Assembly: GCA_903919535.1 (NCBI GenBank)
Contig: CAIXIP010000038.1
Coordinates: 1-41,662, forward strand
Direction of reading: 5' to 3'
Source: an uncultured Bacteroidota bacterium
GTDB lineage: Bacteria > Bacteroidota > Bacteroidia > 2-12-FULL-35-15
DNA length: 41,662 nt
Made by a program: the position numbers and the translations under genes. The notes below the pieces were generated by a model that was not told where the DNA came from, ran no database searches, and worked only from the letters and a program-made list of their open reading frames with translations. Of the stretch, positions 21,199-30,332 are shown one piece after another. The first letter of the stretch is position 1. Every line of letters begins with the position of its first letter.

Positions 21199-22338
21199 AT
21201 GTTAAACCCAGAAGAACTTTTAAGATATAATCGCCAGATACGATTACCAGAAATTGGTGAAACAGGGCAGGAAAAACTTAAGTCGTCAAAAGTATTGGTG
21301 ATTGGAGCTGGTGGATTGGGATGTCCGGTTTTACAATACTTAACGGCTGTTGGAGTTGGCACAATTGGCATTGTAGACTTTGACAAAGTAGATGAATCAA
21401 ATTTGCAGCGCCAAATATTATACACAACAGATGATGTTGGGAAATTAAAAGTTGATTGTGCTGTTCGTAAACTTACACGTCAAAATCCTCATGTTCGCTT
21501 CATTACATATAACCTACAACTTACCAATCAAAATGCAATTGACATTATCAAAAACTATGATATAATTGTTGACGGCACAGACAATTACGCAACGCGTTAT
21601 CTTTTGAATGATGCTTGCGTACTACTAGATAAACCATGGATATACGGATCTATTCATCGATTTGAAGCTCAGGTATCTGTATTTAACTATTTTAATAAAA
21701 ACAAAATAAAAGGCCCAACTTATCGCTGTTTATTTCCTTCACCGCCACTACTTGAACTAGAAGACAACTGTTCGGAAATAGGCGTTTTAGGTGTACTTCC
21801 AGGAATTGTTGGTATGTTACAAGCTAATGAAACTATAAAAATAATTGTTGAAATAGGTGATGTATTATCAGGTGAGCTATTATTACTAAATGCACTTAAT
21901 TTACAATTTCATACAATCAGTATTGAGCGAAACGAAAGTTCAATACAAGCTACGCCTGCAACAGAATCGCAATTTAAAAAAACTGCTTATGGTCAATTTT
22001 GTAATACAGTTACAAAAGAATTAAAACTTGAAGTAAACATTGAAGAGTTGCATCGTTTAATGGCCGAAAACAGAGAAAATATTCAACTAGTTGATGTTCG
22101 AGAACAAAATGAATCTCCACAAATAGAAGAACTGAAAGAAATTAATATCCCCTTAGTTGAAATAATTGACAAAGCATATAACATCGACAGAAACAAAAAA
22201 GTTATTATTTTTTGTAAATCAGGTGTCCGCAGCGCCATTGCAATTCAATTATTACAGAAAAAATTCGGCATGAAAAATTTATTTACCCTCAAAGGTGGGG
22301 TTAATGAGTGGCTGAAAACCGCAAAATCGAACACCTAA
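21199..22338 (+). CDS. moeB: MoeB/ThiF-type adenylyltransferase with C-terminal rhodanese domain
   Basis: 379 residues. The N-terminal E1-like domain (about 1-245) starts with RYNRQIRLPEIG, has the ATP loop GAGGLG (36-41), DFDKVDESNLQRQ and DGTDNYATRY, and keeps a Cys in LEDNCSEIGVLGVLPGIVG. The rhodanese domain (about 280-375) has the active loop FCKSGVRSA with C339. MoeB adenylylates the C-terminus of MoaD; a fused rhodanese can supply the sulfur, as in MOCS3/Uba4. The paired zinc-binding Cys motifs of E. coli MoeB are not both apparent, which is common in fused forms. It starts two bases after the moaD stop. It could also serve a ThiS-like carrier, but context favours Moco. Confidence 0.9.
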   Translation: MLNPEELLRYNRQIRLPEIGETGQEKLKSSKVLVIGAGGLGCPVLQYLTAVGVGTIGIVDFDKVDESNLQRQILYTTDDVGKLKVDCAVRKLTRQNPHVRFITYNLQLTNQNAIDIIKNYDIIVDGTDNYATRYLLNDACVLLDKPWIYGSIHRFEAQVSVFNYFNKNKIKGPTYRCLFPSPPLLELEDNCSEIGVLGVLPGIVGMLQANETIKIIVEIGDVLSGELLLLNALNLQFHTISIERNESSIQATPATESQFKKTAYGQFCNTVTKELKLEVNIEELHRLMAENRENIQLVDVREQNESPQIEELKEINIPLVEIIDKAYNIDRNKKVIIFCKSGVRSAIAIQLLQKKFGMKNLFTLKGGVNEWLKTAKSNT

Positions 22339-22409
22339 AAATCGAAATTAAAACTACCAACTCAACGTAATTTTCCTTTTCTTTGGATACTTATTTTTTG
22401 AATTAAAAT

Positions 22410-22853
22410 ATGACAGAGAAAAAAAAGCACAACGTTTTCGTTAATGGAGCAATTACTCCAAATTTTATTGCTGACAGTATTGGAAAACATAGTGGAAAGA
22501 CAAACATCGGTGGGCATGATATTTTTTTAGGGCAAGTCCGGAACGATATTATTGATGACAAAACAGTTGTTGCAATTGAATATTCTGCCTATCAGGAAAT
22601 GGCTGAAGAGAAATTTCATGAAATCCGAGAATACGCTTTCTCAAAATATAATTTAGTTTGTATGCATATTTATCACAGCCTAGGAGTTGTGAAAGCTGGT
22701 GAAATATGTTTATTTGTTTTTGTTTCTTCAAAACATCGGAAGGATGCTTTTGATGCTTGCAGAGATATTGTTGAACAGATCAAATCAATGGTTCCAATTT
22801 GGGGAAAAGAAATTTTTGAAGATGAATCACACACGTGGAAACAAAACACTTAA
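22410..22853 (+). CDS. moaE: Molybdopterin synthase catalytic subunit MoaE
   Basis: 147 residues, typical MoaE length. Landmarks are GGHDIFLGQVRND near 34-46, IEYSAYQEMAEEKF, MHIYHSLGVVKAGE and the C-terminal VPIWGKEIFED with the active-site Lys. With thiocarboxylated MoaD it converts cyclic pyranopterin monophosphate to molybdopterin. It lies 71 bases after moeB and 23 bases before the moaC-mogA fusion, so it is part of the same operon. Confidence 0.95.
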   Translation: MTEKKKHNVFVNGAITPNFIADSIGKHSGKTNIGGHDIFLGQVRNDIIDDKTVVAIEYSAYQEMAEEKFHEIREYAFSKYNLVCMHIYHSLGVVKAGEICLFVFVSSKHRKDAFDACRDIVEQIKSMVPIWGKEIFEDESHTWKQNT

Positions 22854-22876
22854 TTTCCAATTAACAAAAATTTACT

Positions 22877-23788
22877 ATGGTAGACATAACATTCAAATCG
22901 AGTACACATCGCATTGCAAAAGCACAGGCAATTGTAAAAGTAAGTAAACAAGAAACCATTGATGCTATTGTAAACAAAAGTGTTCCAAAGGGCGATGTTT
23001 TTGAAATGGCAAAAACTGCCGGACTATTTGCTGTAAAACGCACCAGCGATATGATACCTGATTGCCATCCGATGCCTGTTGAATTTACTTCTGTTCATTA
23101 CGATATTAAAGGATTGGAAGTTACTATTGAAATTGAAGTTCATACTGTATATAAAACGGGAGTAGAAGTAGAAGCCATGCATGGAGCATCCGTTATTGCA
23201 CTTACGATGTATGACATGCTTAAACCTATAGATAAAGGAATAGAAATTCACTCAATAAAATTAATTGAAAAAAAAGGTGGAAAATCCGACTTCATTGATA
23301 AATTTAGAAGCGACCTTAAAGCCGCTGTAATTGTTTGTTCCGACAGCATTTCTGCAGGCAAAAAAACAGACAAAGCCGGAAAAGCAATTATTAAAAAATT
23401 AGAATCTTGTAAAGTTGCTATTGGTGATTACTCCATAATTCCCGATGACTTAAAAACAATTCAAGAAAAAGTATTGAGCTTGTATGCGGCAAAAAATGAT
23501 CTGATTATTTTAACCGGTGGTACAGGCCTTTCGCCTCGAGACAATACACCTGAGGCTATTAAACCATTATTAGACAGAGAAGTGCCTGGTATCATGGAAG
23601 CAGCGCGAAATTATGGCCAAAACAGAACTCCATTTTCCATGTTATCAAGAGGTATAGCAGGCATGAAAGGAAACACCCTGATAATTGCATTACCCGGCTC
23701 AACCAAAGGTGCGCAAGAATCAATGGATGCATTATTCCCTTATATATTGCACATTTTCCGTGTTGTGGAAGGTGCGCAACATTATTAA
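22877..23788 (+). CDS. moaCB: Fused MoaC (cyclic pyranopterin monophosphate synthase) and MogA/MoaB-type adenylyltransferase
   Basis: 303 residues made of two complete enzymes. The MoaC part (about 1-150) has [47 protein letters not shown] and the C-terminal KKGGKSDF with active-site Lys residues. The MogA/MoaB part (about 155-303) has [25 protein letters not shown] and [16 protein letters not shown]. MoaC acts at the first stage of Moco synthesis with MoaA; MogA adenylylates molybdopterin at the third. Fusing steps that are not consecutive suggests a shared supply of complexes rather than channelling. The usual partner of MoaC, moaA, is not in the window. Confidence 0.93.
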   Translation: MVDITFKSSTHRIAKAQAIVKVSKQETIDAIVNKSVPKGDVFEMAKTAGLFAVKRTSDMIPDCHPMPVEFTSVHYDIKGLEVTIEIEVHTVYKTGVEVEAMHGASVIALTMYDMLKPIDKGIEIHSIKLIEKKGGKSDFIDKFRSDLKAAVIVCSDSISAGKKTDKAGKAIIKKLESCKVAIGDYSIIPDDLKTIQEKVLSLYAAKNDLIILTGGTGLSPRDNTPEAIKPLLDREVPGIMEAARNYGQNRTPFSMLSRGIAGMKGNTLIIALPGSTKGAQESMDALFPYILHIFRVVEGAQHY

Positions 23789-23930
23789 TAAATGTTTTTC
23801 CATTTTTAGAATGTCGCTTAATTGCTTTTGTAATGCTTATAAAAAAACGAGAAGTTGCGCTTTTGTTAAATGAACAGGCTTATACAAACAGAATAAAATT
23901 TTAATATATTTTAAATAATCAAACATAATC

Positions 23931-24998
23931 ATGAAAAAAACAATTTTATTATTGATGTTTCCTCTGATGAGTAGCATCTTATTTGCCCAAAATAAAGAAG
24001 AAGCTGACAACTTAGTAAATGAGGGAGTTGCTTATCACGACAAAGGTGATTATGATGGTGCGATTTCAAAATATAATAAAGCTTTAGAGCTTGATAAGGA
24101 TAATTTATTGGCTTTGACAGAAAAAGCTTTTTCATTATTATCGCAAGAAAAATATGATGAATCAATTATTTGTTGTCAAAAGGCAATTGAAAAACATCCT
24201 ACAGAAAAAGACCTGCAAACAGTTTATGTAACTTATGGAAATGCGCTTGACGCACAAAACAAAACTGACAGGTCAGTTGAAATATATGATGAAGGAATCA
24301 AACAATTTCCTGACTATTACCAATTACATTTCAACAAAGGAATAACTTTATCGAGTGTAAAAAAATATGATGAAGCGATTTTAAGTTTTCAAAAATCAAT
24401 TCTTCTTAACCCTAAACATGCTGGATCTCACAATGCCATTGCAAGGATTTTAAATATTAAGAACAAAAGAATCCCTTCCCTATTAGCGTATTGCCGATTT
24501 TTTGTTGTAGAACCAAAAGGGAATAGAGCGAAAGAAAATCTTGCTGCGATGCAAACACTTATGCAAGGCAATGTTGAAAAAACTGGCAAAAAATCAATTA
24601 CAATAAACATTAGTCCGGATATGCTCAGTGATACAACGGCAGATGGCAAGCCTAAAGAAAACAGCTTTACATCCACAGACTTAATTTTATTAATGGATGG
24701 TGCATTAGATTTTGACAAAAAGAACAAGAAAAAATCAGAAGTTGAGCAATTCATCAGAAAATTTGAAACTGTTTGCTCTTCATTAAAAGAGACAAAAAAG
24801 GATAACTACGGCTTCTATTGGGATTATTACGTCCCCTATTTTACAGAGATGAAAGACAAAAACCTTATTGAAACATTGGGGTACATCGTATTCGCATCAT
24901 CTGATGACGAAGATGTTGCAAAATGGTTGAAATCGCATCAAACCGAAATAGATACCTTTTATACTTGGTCAAAATCATTCGTCTGGAAATCAAAATAA
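23931..24998 (+). CDS. Exported TPR-repeat protein
   Basis: 355 residues. A signal peptide ends near SSILFAQ (about residue 20). About four or five TPR units cover 23-190, for example NEGVAYHDKGDYDGAISKYN and FNKGITLSSVKKYDEAILSF. The C-terminal half is charged and helical with no recognised domain. It is probably a periplasmic scaffold; no partner can be named. It opens a run of seven rightward genes, nearly all with signal peptides. The 142-base gap before it has no clear promoter match. Confidence 0.8.
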   Translation: MKKTILLLMFPLMSSILFAQNKEEADNLVNEGVAYHDKGDYDGAISKYNKALELDKDNLLALTEKAFSLLSQEKYDESIICCQKAIEKHPTEKDLQTVYVTYGNALDAQNKTDRSVEIYDEGIKQFPDYYQLHFNKGITLSSVKKYDEAILSFQKSILLNPKHAGSHNAIARILNIKNKRIPSLLAYCRFFVVEPKGNRAKENLAAMQTLMQGNVEKTGKKSITINISPDMLSDTTADGKPKENSFTSTDLILLMDGALDFDKKNKKKSEVEQFIRKFETVCSSLKETKKDNYGFYWDYYVPYFTEMKDKNLIETLGYIVFASSDDEDVAKWLKSHQTEIDTFYTWSKSFVWKSK

Positions 24999-25159
24999 CT
25001 CTTGTCAAAAATATAATTATACAATTATGAAATTGAGATTTTTTTTCATTTCTCTTTTATAAATATTTTGAGTTCAAAATGGCAAATCATTAAAATATTA
25101 TTACCAACAATTTAGAGTTTTATTTGGAAGGGATTTTTAAATCTCTCTCCTTTTAGATT

Positions 25160-25909
25160 ATGAAAAAACACAAATTAATACTCGTTCTCTTCATTCAAGT
25201 ATCAATACTTTGTAATGCACAAAAAACAGTTACGCATAATAATCAGCAATGGATACAATATTATAATCAATTAATTTTTTCGAAAAAAATAACCATATTC
25301 AGTGATGTAAGCATCCGTAGGATAAACAATTTCGACCAATGGTCTCAAATAACCTTAAGAGTGGGCACAGGTTATCAATTACTCGAAAACCTAAATGGTG
25401 TTACAGGGATTGCCATTTTTGAATCGTATAGCAATGACAAACCAAGTAAAATAGAATTTAGGCCATACCAGGAAATAAACACATCGCAAAAATTTAAAAG
25501 CGCTCTCCTTCAGCATAGATTTAGATTTGAAACACGATGGTTCAGAAAAATCAGTGCAGGAGAAATAACTTCAACAACTAATTTCAATTTTCGTTTTCGA
25601 TATAGATTATATTGTGGAATACCTATCCTGAAATTATCAGACAGTATTCCGGATAGAAAATTATTACTAAATATTGGAGATGAAATATTAATCAATTCAG
25701 GAAAAGAAATAAAATATAATATGTTAGATAATAATCGATTTTTGCTAGGCCTATCTCTTCAAGTAAACAGCAATTTAACATTCTCATTTACCTATAATTA
25801 TCAATATGGACAGCGAAACAGTCCGTCAACATACGAGCAATCTGATATTTTCTGGCTCGGCATAACACAAAAAATAAAATTAACAAAGCACACTCAAAAG
25901 CAAACCTGA
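25160..25909 (+). CDS. DUF2490 family exported protein
   Basis: 249 residues with a signal peptide (to about SILCNAQ, residue 21). The body fits DUF2490: WIQYYNQLIFSKKITIFSDV, then FRPYQEINTSQKF and LLQHRFRFETRWF, with alternating strands of an outer-membrane beta-barrel ending in YNYQYGQRN and FWLGITQKI. The function of the family is unknown; members are thought to be outer-membrane proteins. The gap on each side is short enough for cotranscription with its neighbours, but this is not proven. Confidence 0.78.
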   Translation: MKKHKLILVLFIQVSILCNAQKTVTHNNQQWIQYYNQLIFSKKITIFSDVSIRRINNFDQWSQITLRVGTGYQLLENLNGVTGIAIFESYSNDKPSKIEFRPYQEINTSQKFKSALLQHRFRFETRWFRKISAGEITSTTNFNFRFRYRLYCGIPILKLSDSIPDRKLLLNIGDEILINSGKEIKYNMLDNNRFLLGLSLQVNSNLTFSFTYNYQYGQRNSPSTYEQSDIFWLGITQKIKLTKHTQKQT

Positions 25910-25965
25910 GACTCTTTGATTTTCTCAACAAATAAAAAAGAAGAAACACCTTAAGAAATACTATT

Positions 25966-26598
25966 ATGAAAAAGACTTTGAAAATTATTACGCTTACAAT
26001 TCTGACGCTTTGCACAATTTCTGTCGCAGCACAAGAAACGCCAAAGGCAGAAAAAATAAAAGAATATTCACTTATGCTTACGAATATTTCACCAGTTAAT
26101 TTATCAATAAAATATAAGCGACAAATAAAAAACAAGACATATTTCAAATTAGGAGTAATTGACATATCTGGAAGTAGCAATACTAATTATCCAACACTAT
26201 CATCAAGTTATGCAAATCATAATTCAACGTTTTCTTTGGGTATGGAGTTGGGACTTGAATTCCGAAAACAAATAACTGACAAATTCACTTTTTTTCACGG
26301 ACCTAATGTAAGTTTCACTTATCAAACACAAATTACAAAAACAGATAATCCTGTGCTGACAGAAAGTCAAAGAAAATCTACTTCGAAAATATATAATAGC
26401 GGAATAACATACACATTAGGGCTTTTATTTAAACTTAACGATCATTTTCTACTTTCAGCTGAAATAAATCCAGGGATTTTTGATAACTACAGAACATTTG
26501 ATAACGGGCAATTCCCGCAATATAATTCCAAAAGCGATGGAGGCAATTTTAGCTTTTCAAACAAATTTGGCATTTTATCGATTGCTTATAGGATATAA
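25966..26598 (+). CDS. Exported protein, probable outer-membrane beta-barrel
   Basis: 210 residues with a clear signal peptide (TISVAAQ, cleavage near residue 23). The mature part is rich in amphipathic strands with alternating aromatic residues (LSIKYKRQI, TFSLGMELGLEF, ITYTLGLLFKLN, NKFGILSIAYRI) and ends in an aromatic-containing strand, as expected of a small outer-membrane barrel. No family was recognised with confidence. It lies 56 bases after the DUF2490 gene. Confidence 0.7.
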   Translation: MKKTLKIITLTILTLCTISVAAQETPKAEKIKEYSLMLTNISPVNLSIKYKRQIKNKTYFKLGVIDISGSSNTNYPTLSSSYANHNSTFSLGMELGLEFRKQITDKFTFFHGPNVSFTYQTQITKTDNPVLTESQRKSTSKIYNSGITYTLGLLFKLNDHFLLSAEINPGIFDNYRTFDNGQFPQYNSKSDGGNFSFSNKFGILSIAYRI

Positions 26599-26682
26599 AT
26601 ATTTGTTACACTTGAGCCTTTTTCGCATCTTGAAAACGCTGAAACTGTTTTTTTCCTCAAATAATAGTGTATTTTTGATGTG

Positions 26683-27084
26683 ATGAAAAAACTTTTTTTT
26701 CTTTTAATTCTTTCCGCTTTATCAAAACATTGTTTTTCCCAGGACAATGCATTTTACAACTTGTATTTCGAAGGCAACGCACTGCTAGCAAAAGGCCAGT
26801 TTGAACAAGCTATAGAAAAATACAATAAAGCAATAAAATTATTTGAAGCTCCCTATGCATATTACAATCGTGGAAATGCATATTACGGAAAAAAAGATCT
26901 TGCAAAAGCATTAGTTGATTATACTAAAACAATTACATTGAATCCAAGCTATGCCGAAGCTTATCTCCAACGAGGATTAGTAAAAACTTCTACTGGTGAT
27001 AAAACAGGTTGTGATGATTTAAAGAAAGCTGTTAAGTTAGACATGCCGGATGCTAAAGAAACCTTCAAAAAACTTTGCAAGTAA
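26683..27084 (+). CDS. Small exported TPR protein
   Basis: 133 residues from the ATG at 26683; a GTG codon directly before it is less likely as start. A short signal peptide ends near KHCFSQ. Two or three TPR units follow (YFEGNALLAKGQFEQAIEKY; YYNRGNAYYGKKDLAKAL; AYLQRGLVKTSTGDKTGC). The ending GCDDLKKAVKL ... LC is common in small secreted TPR proteins of this phylum. No partner is evident; it may act with the larger TPR protein at 23931-24998. Confidence 0.8.
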   Translation: MKKLFFLLILSALSKHCFSQDNAFYNLYFEGNALLAKGQFEQAIEKYNKAIKLFEAPYAYYNRGNAYYGKKDLAKALVDYTKTITLNPSYAEAYLQRGLVKTSTGDKTGCDDLKKAVKLDMPDAKETFKKLCK

Positions 27085-27221
27085 AATTTATTTCTCTTTT
27101 TTTCAGAAATAGCGAATGGCAGTTTTTACATTAGAATTATTGATACAACCCTATTGTAACTATTTTTAAGCAAAAACGTCCTAAAATAGTTTGTTAAATT
27201 TTTAAATAATTTAAACCCACA

Positions 27222-28031
27222 ATGCCAAGATTATTATTATTGTTACTATTTTTCTGTAATTATTCATTTGCACAAAATTATTCAGGAAAAATTTCCGACA
27301 AAAAAAACAATCTACCTATCGCGTATGTTAATTTTGGGATACCTGGCAAAAACATTGGGACTGTTTCTGATGAAGAGGGAAAATTTAACATTACAATAGA
27401 CAACCAATATAATAACGATACACTCTTATTCTCCTGCATCGGATATAATTCTTACTATACAACTGTTAAGGAGTTTAAGAAAAATACAGCAAATGTTATT
27501 TTCTTAACAGAAAAGATATCACAATTAAAGGAAGTTGTAGTAAGACCAAAGATATTCAAAGAAAAAACCTTGGGCGTAACTACACGAACAAAAATGGCCC
27601 AAGCCGGATTTGCAAAAAATAAATTGGGATATGAATTAGGAATATTAATGAATGTTAAGAAAACAGCAGAATTAGAAAAAGTCAACATTAATATTGCACA
27701 ATGTACTTATGACACCATATTTTATCGTTTAAATATTTATCGAATCAACCAGAAAAAAGAATTTGAAAATATTTTAACTCACCCTATTTTTATTAAACTT
27801 TCTAAGGAACAAGTCAATGATAAAATAAGTGTTGACCTTACAAGCGAAAATATAGTTGTTTCTGGAGACTTCTTAATTACTCTGGAACATATAAAAGATC
27901 TTGGAGAAGGTAATTTATATTTTTGTTCCAGCTTACTTGATAAAACATATTATAGAGAAACTAGTCAAGGGGTATGGCAAAACGCACCAATCGGTATTAG
28001 CATAAGTGTGGATGCAAAGGTTGAAAAATAA
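27222..28031 (+). CDS. Exported protein with CarboxypepD_reg-like domain
   Basis: 269 residues. A signal peptide ends at NYSFAQ (about 18). Residues 20-90 form a carboxypeptidase-regulatory-like beta-sandwich: GKISDKKNNLPIAYVNFGI and GTVSDEEGKFNI, then LLFSCIGYNSYY, the same domain that starts many TonB-dependent receptors of this phylum. The remaining residues (ISQLKEVVVRPKIFKEKTLG onward) do not form a receptor plug or barrel, so this is a short stand-alone member. Function unknown; periplasmic or outer-membrane location is likely. Confidence 0.78.
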   Translation: MPRLLLLLLFFCNYSFAQNYSGKISDKKNNLPIAYVNFGIPGKNIGTVSDEEGKFNITIDNQYNNDTLLFSCIGYNSYYTTVKEFKKNTANVIFLTEKISQLKEVVVRPKIFKEKTLGVTTRTKMAQAGFAKNKLGYELGILMNVKKTAELEKVNINIAQCTYDTIFYRLNIYRINQKKEFENILTHPIFIKLSKEQVNDKISVDLTSENIVVSGDFLITLEHIKDLGEGNLYFCSSLLDKTYYRETSQGVWQNAPIGISISVDAKVEK

Positions 28032-28049
28032 CATTAAACTATTTCAAAT

Positions 28050-28430
28050 ATGAACCTCGACTATATAGATAAAACAAATGAATACGGTGACAACATGGTG
28101 CGCCTTTATGATTTTGATAAAGCTGAAGCAATAAAATTTCGGGATGCAATTCAGCAAACAATCCTTATAAACAAAAAACTGCTCCCACTTACAACGCTTG
28201 ATTTTATTCAAGTACGCAACTGCTATTTAACACTTCGTCTTTCCTATGAAGATGAAGGAATCAGCACCACCGACAAAGTAAATTTCGTTTGTGATTTAAC
28301 GATAGAAGGATATGAACAAATGGTTTTATTTCTAGAACCTTTTTGTAAAAAAGAAACAAAAGGATATAAATTCCTATACGATATTGATTCACAAACAGAT
28401 TTTTTATTTTCCCCTGGCGGCACTTGGTAA
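28050..28430 (+). CDS. Hypothetical protein, no family recognised
   Basis: 126 residues, no signal peptide or membrane segment, so probably cytosolic, unlike its neighbours. It looks like a mixed alpha/beta protein: a helix near DFDKAEAIKFRDAIQQTI, strands DFIQVRNCYLTLRLSYED and VNFVCDLTIEGYEQMVLFLE, and an ending FLFSPGGTW. It starts 18 bases after the previous gene. Clean coding composition and tight spacing support it as real. I cannot assign a function. Confidence 0.65.
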   Translation: MNLDYIDKTNEYGDNMVRLYDFDKAEAIKFRDAIQQTILINKKLLPLTTLDFIQVRNCYLTLRLSYEDEGISTTDKVNFVCDLTIEGYEQMVLFLEPFCKKETKGYKFLYDIDSQTDFLFSPGGTW

Positions 28431-28504
28431 GTATAAATTCCTTTTTCCATAAGTACAAATCCTTTTTTGCTAAAACTTTTTTAGTGGTAACACATGAAAT
28501 AATT

Positions 28505-28512
28505 TATATTTG
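28505..28512 (+). promoter_or_regulatory. -7 promoter element giving a probable leaderless cyclophilin mRNA
   Basis: TATATTTG fully matches TAnnTTTG and ends four bases before the ATG at 28517. The -33 region is weak (GTG 18 bases upstream). Transcription would start at or next to the start codon. Confidence 0.5.
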
Positions 28513-28516
28513 ATAC

Positions 28517-29650
28517 ATGAAACGATACTTTTCCTCAGTGTTACTATTTTTATGCCTTAGTATTTTAACTACCGCATATTCACAATCCAGAACGTTCACC
28601 GGCAAACCAATTTATCAGATACTTACCAAGAGAGCAGGAACTTACCTTGGAGCTGCAACCGTGGAGTTATTTCCGAATATAGCACCATTACATGTACGAA
28701 ACTTTGATAGTCTTGTTAGTGTTAATTTTTTTGATAGCACAGCTTTTCATCGCGTAATTCCAGGGTTTATGATACAAGGCGGTGACCCAAATTCAAGAAG
28801 CGGCTCAATTTCTACATGGGGTAATGGCAACCCAAATCAGCCAAATGTTAACGCAGAGTTTAGTGCAGCAAAACATTTACGAGGAATACTTTCTGCAGCA
28901 AGAGATACTTCCATCAATAGCGCTAATTCACAATTTTTTATTTGTGTGGCTGCTGCTTCTTGGTTAAACGGACAGTATTCGGTATATGGACGCGTAACTA
29001 ATGGAATGAATATCGTTGACACTATCGTGAATTCACCTCGAGATGCGAATGACAACCCATTACAGAAAATTGAAATGTTCATTACTTACATCGGTTCAAA
29101 TGATACTGTGCCACAAATACCAGCACTAAACCTCCCGTTATCAGGATCAGCAAGTGCTTCAACAGTTAGAACACTTAAATGGTTAGCGCTTTATGATGCA
29201 ATTATTTATCATGTTGAAGTGTCAACTGATTCAATGTTTTCTACATTATTTAAATCAGTAGATGTCGGAACAAATCTTTGTACCGTAACCGGACTATCTT
29301 CTGGAACTAAATATTATTGGAGAGTAATGACTAACAATGGCGGCCACTTCAGCTCCTATTCAACTGTCTGGAATTTTTATGTGTCAGGACTTGGCATTGA
29401 ATCACAAAATGATTTAAACGCTAAAATTAATGTGTCGCCAAATCCAAGTATGGGACAATTTTTATTTTCTAATTTAGAAAAAGATGAAACAATTGAGATT
29501 TTTGATATCACAGGAAAGATGATATTTAAAACAATCACAAAAAACAATTCTCACTTAATTGACCTTACTGAAAAAGAAAAAGGCGTTTATTTTTATAGTA
29601 TTTACAATAAAAACAATAGAATTCAACAAGGGGAAATTATTGTTCAATAA
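28517..29650 (+). CDS. Secreted cyclophilin-type peptidyl-prolyl isomerase with T9SS sorting domain
   Basis: 377 residues. A signal peptide ends near TTAYSQ (23). The cyclophilin domain (about 30-195) has FFDSTAFHRVIPGFMIQGGD, the catalytic Arg in FHRV, and SQFFICVAAASWLNGQYSVYG. A fibronectin-III-like domain follows (about 205-295), then a type IX sorting domain (about 303-377) with VSPNPSMGQF, IEIFDITGKMI and GVYFYSI. It isomerises Xaa-Pro bonds and should be exported through the outer membrane by the T9SS, ending on the surface or outside. Most cyclophilins stay in the periplasm or cytosol, so this location is notable. Its 3' end overlaps the stop of the convergent gene by 14 bases. Confidence 0.92.
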   Translation: MKRYFSSVLLFLCLSILTTAYSQSRTFTGKPIYQILTKRAGTYLGAATVELFPNIAPLHVRNFDSLVSVNFFDSTAFHRVIPGFMIQGGDPNSRSGSISTWGNGNPNQPNVNAEFSAAKHLRGILSAARDTSINSANSQFFICVAAASWLNGQYSVYGRVTNGMNIVDTIVNSPRDANDNPLQKIEMFITYIGSNDTVPQIPALNLPLSGSASASTVRTLKWLALYDAIIYHVEVSTDSMFSTLFKSVDVGTNLCTVTGLSSGTKYYWRVMTNNGGHFSSYSTVWNFYVSGLGIESQNDLNAKINVSPNPSMGQFLFSNLEKDETIEIFDITGKMIFKTITKNNSHLIDLTEKEKGVYFYSIYNKNNRIQQGEIIVQ

Positions 29651-30332
29651 ATATTATTCCGCCACCATCATATAGAAAATTGTTGGAAAGAGAAATAATT
29701 TCAACCCCAAGATTTTCAATGTAATTTCTTAATTCAAGTCCTTCTGCGTGCAAATCAATATTCCCATTAAAAAATATTTTATTGTTGACTACACCATTCG
29801 CACCACCTATAAACCCGTGTTTATGGTCTATTATCGAAATTTGTTCAGGAGGAGAATAAAAACAATCTAATTTTTTTTCGAGCATTTTTTTTTGAATACC
29901 CTTATCAGAAGTAATAAACTTATTGTTACCCAAATGCGTTAAACTACAACGCGTATAAGCTTGAGGTAAATTAACAAATTCCTTTTTCCGATTAATTTCT
30001 ACAATTGAAGGATCCGCAAATCCTAATTTATGAAAAAAGCAAAACTCTGTACTGATGCAATTATATAAAACACTGCCAATTAAATTTTCTGCTACATTCT
30101 TTTTTCCGAAAGTATAGCTGACTTTATGGTCGTTTAAAAAATTTAACAATTTAAAAGGTGCATTGGGCGCTACAACAATATTAGATTTGTCCTGATAAAT
30201 AAAAATATCAGGATGGCCCGAAATAGAATTATATGTAAGTCCCTTAGACTCAAATTGAAACACATCATCAACATGACTTTTCAGGTTTTCAATTGATTCT
30301 TTAGGGGCTCTGGCATCAATTATAGCTAACAT
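29637..30332 (-). CDS. DUF6873-like protein of the GME (guanidino-modifying enzyme) fold
   Basis: About 231 residues from the ATG at 30332; a longer version from a TTG at 30365 is possible but overlaps the upstream gene more. The pattern IIDARAPKESIENLKS, then SISGHPDIFIY, VAPNAPFKLLNFL, CSLTHLGNNKFITSD, GFIGGANGVVNNKIFFNGNI and LYDGGGIIFIE suggests the five-blade GME fold, close to DUF6873. Catalytic members of the fold use a Cys near the C-terminus; no Cys is present in roughly the last 60 residues here, so it may be non-catalytic or use other chemistry. It overlaps the end of a radical SAM gene by 17 bases, implying a joint function that I cannot define. Confidence 0.6.
   Translation of the reverse strand: MLAIIDARAPKESIENLKSHVDDVFQFESKGLTYNSISGHPDIFIYQDKSNIVVAPNAPFKLLNFLNDHKVSYTFGKKNVAENLIGSVLYNCISTEFCFFHKLGFADPSIVEINRKKEFVNLPQAYTRCSLTHLGNNKFITSDKGIQKKMLEKKLDCFYSPPEQISIIDHKHGFIGGANGVVNNKIFFNGNIDLHAEGLELRNYIENLGVEIISLSNNFLYDGGGIIFIEQ

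Noticed and set aside
25021-25075. AT-only inverted repeat and T-run after the large TPR gene
   Set aside because: Short arms made only of A and T in an AT-rich genome; no reliable terminator.
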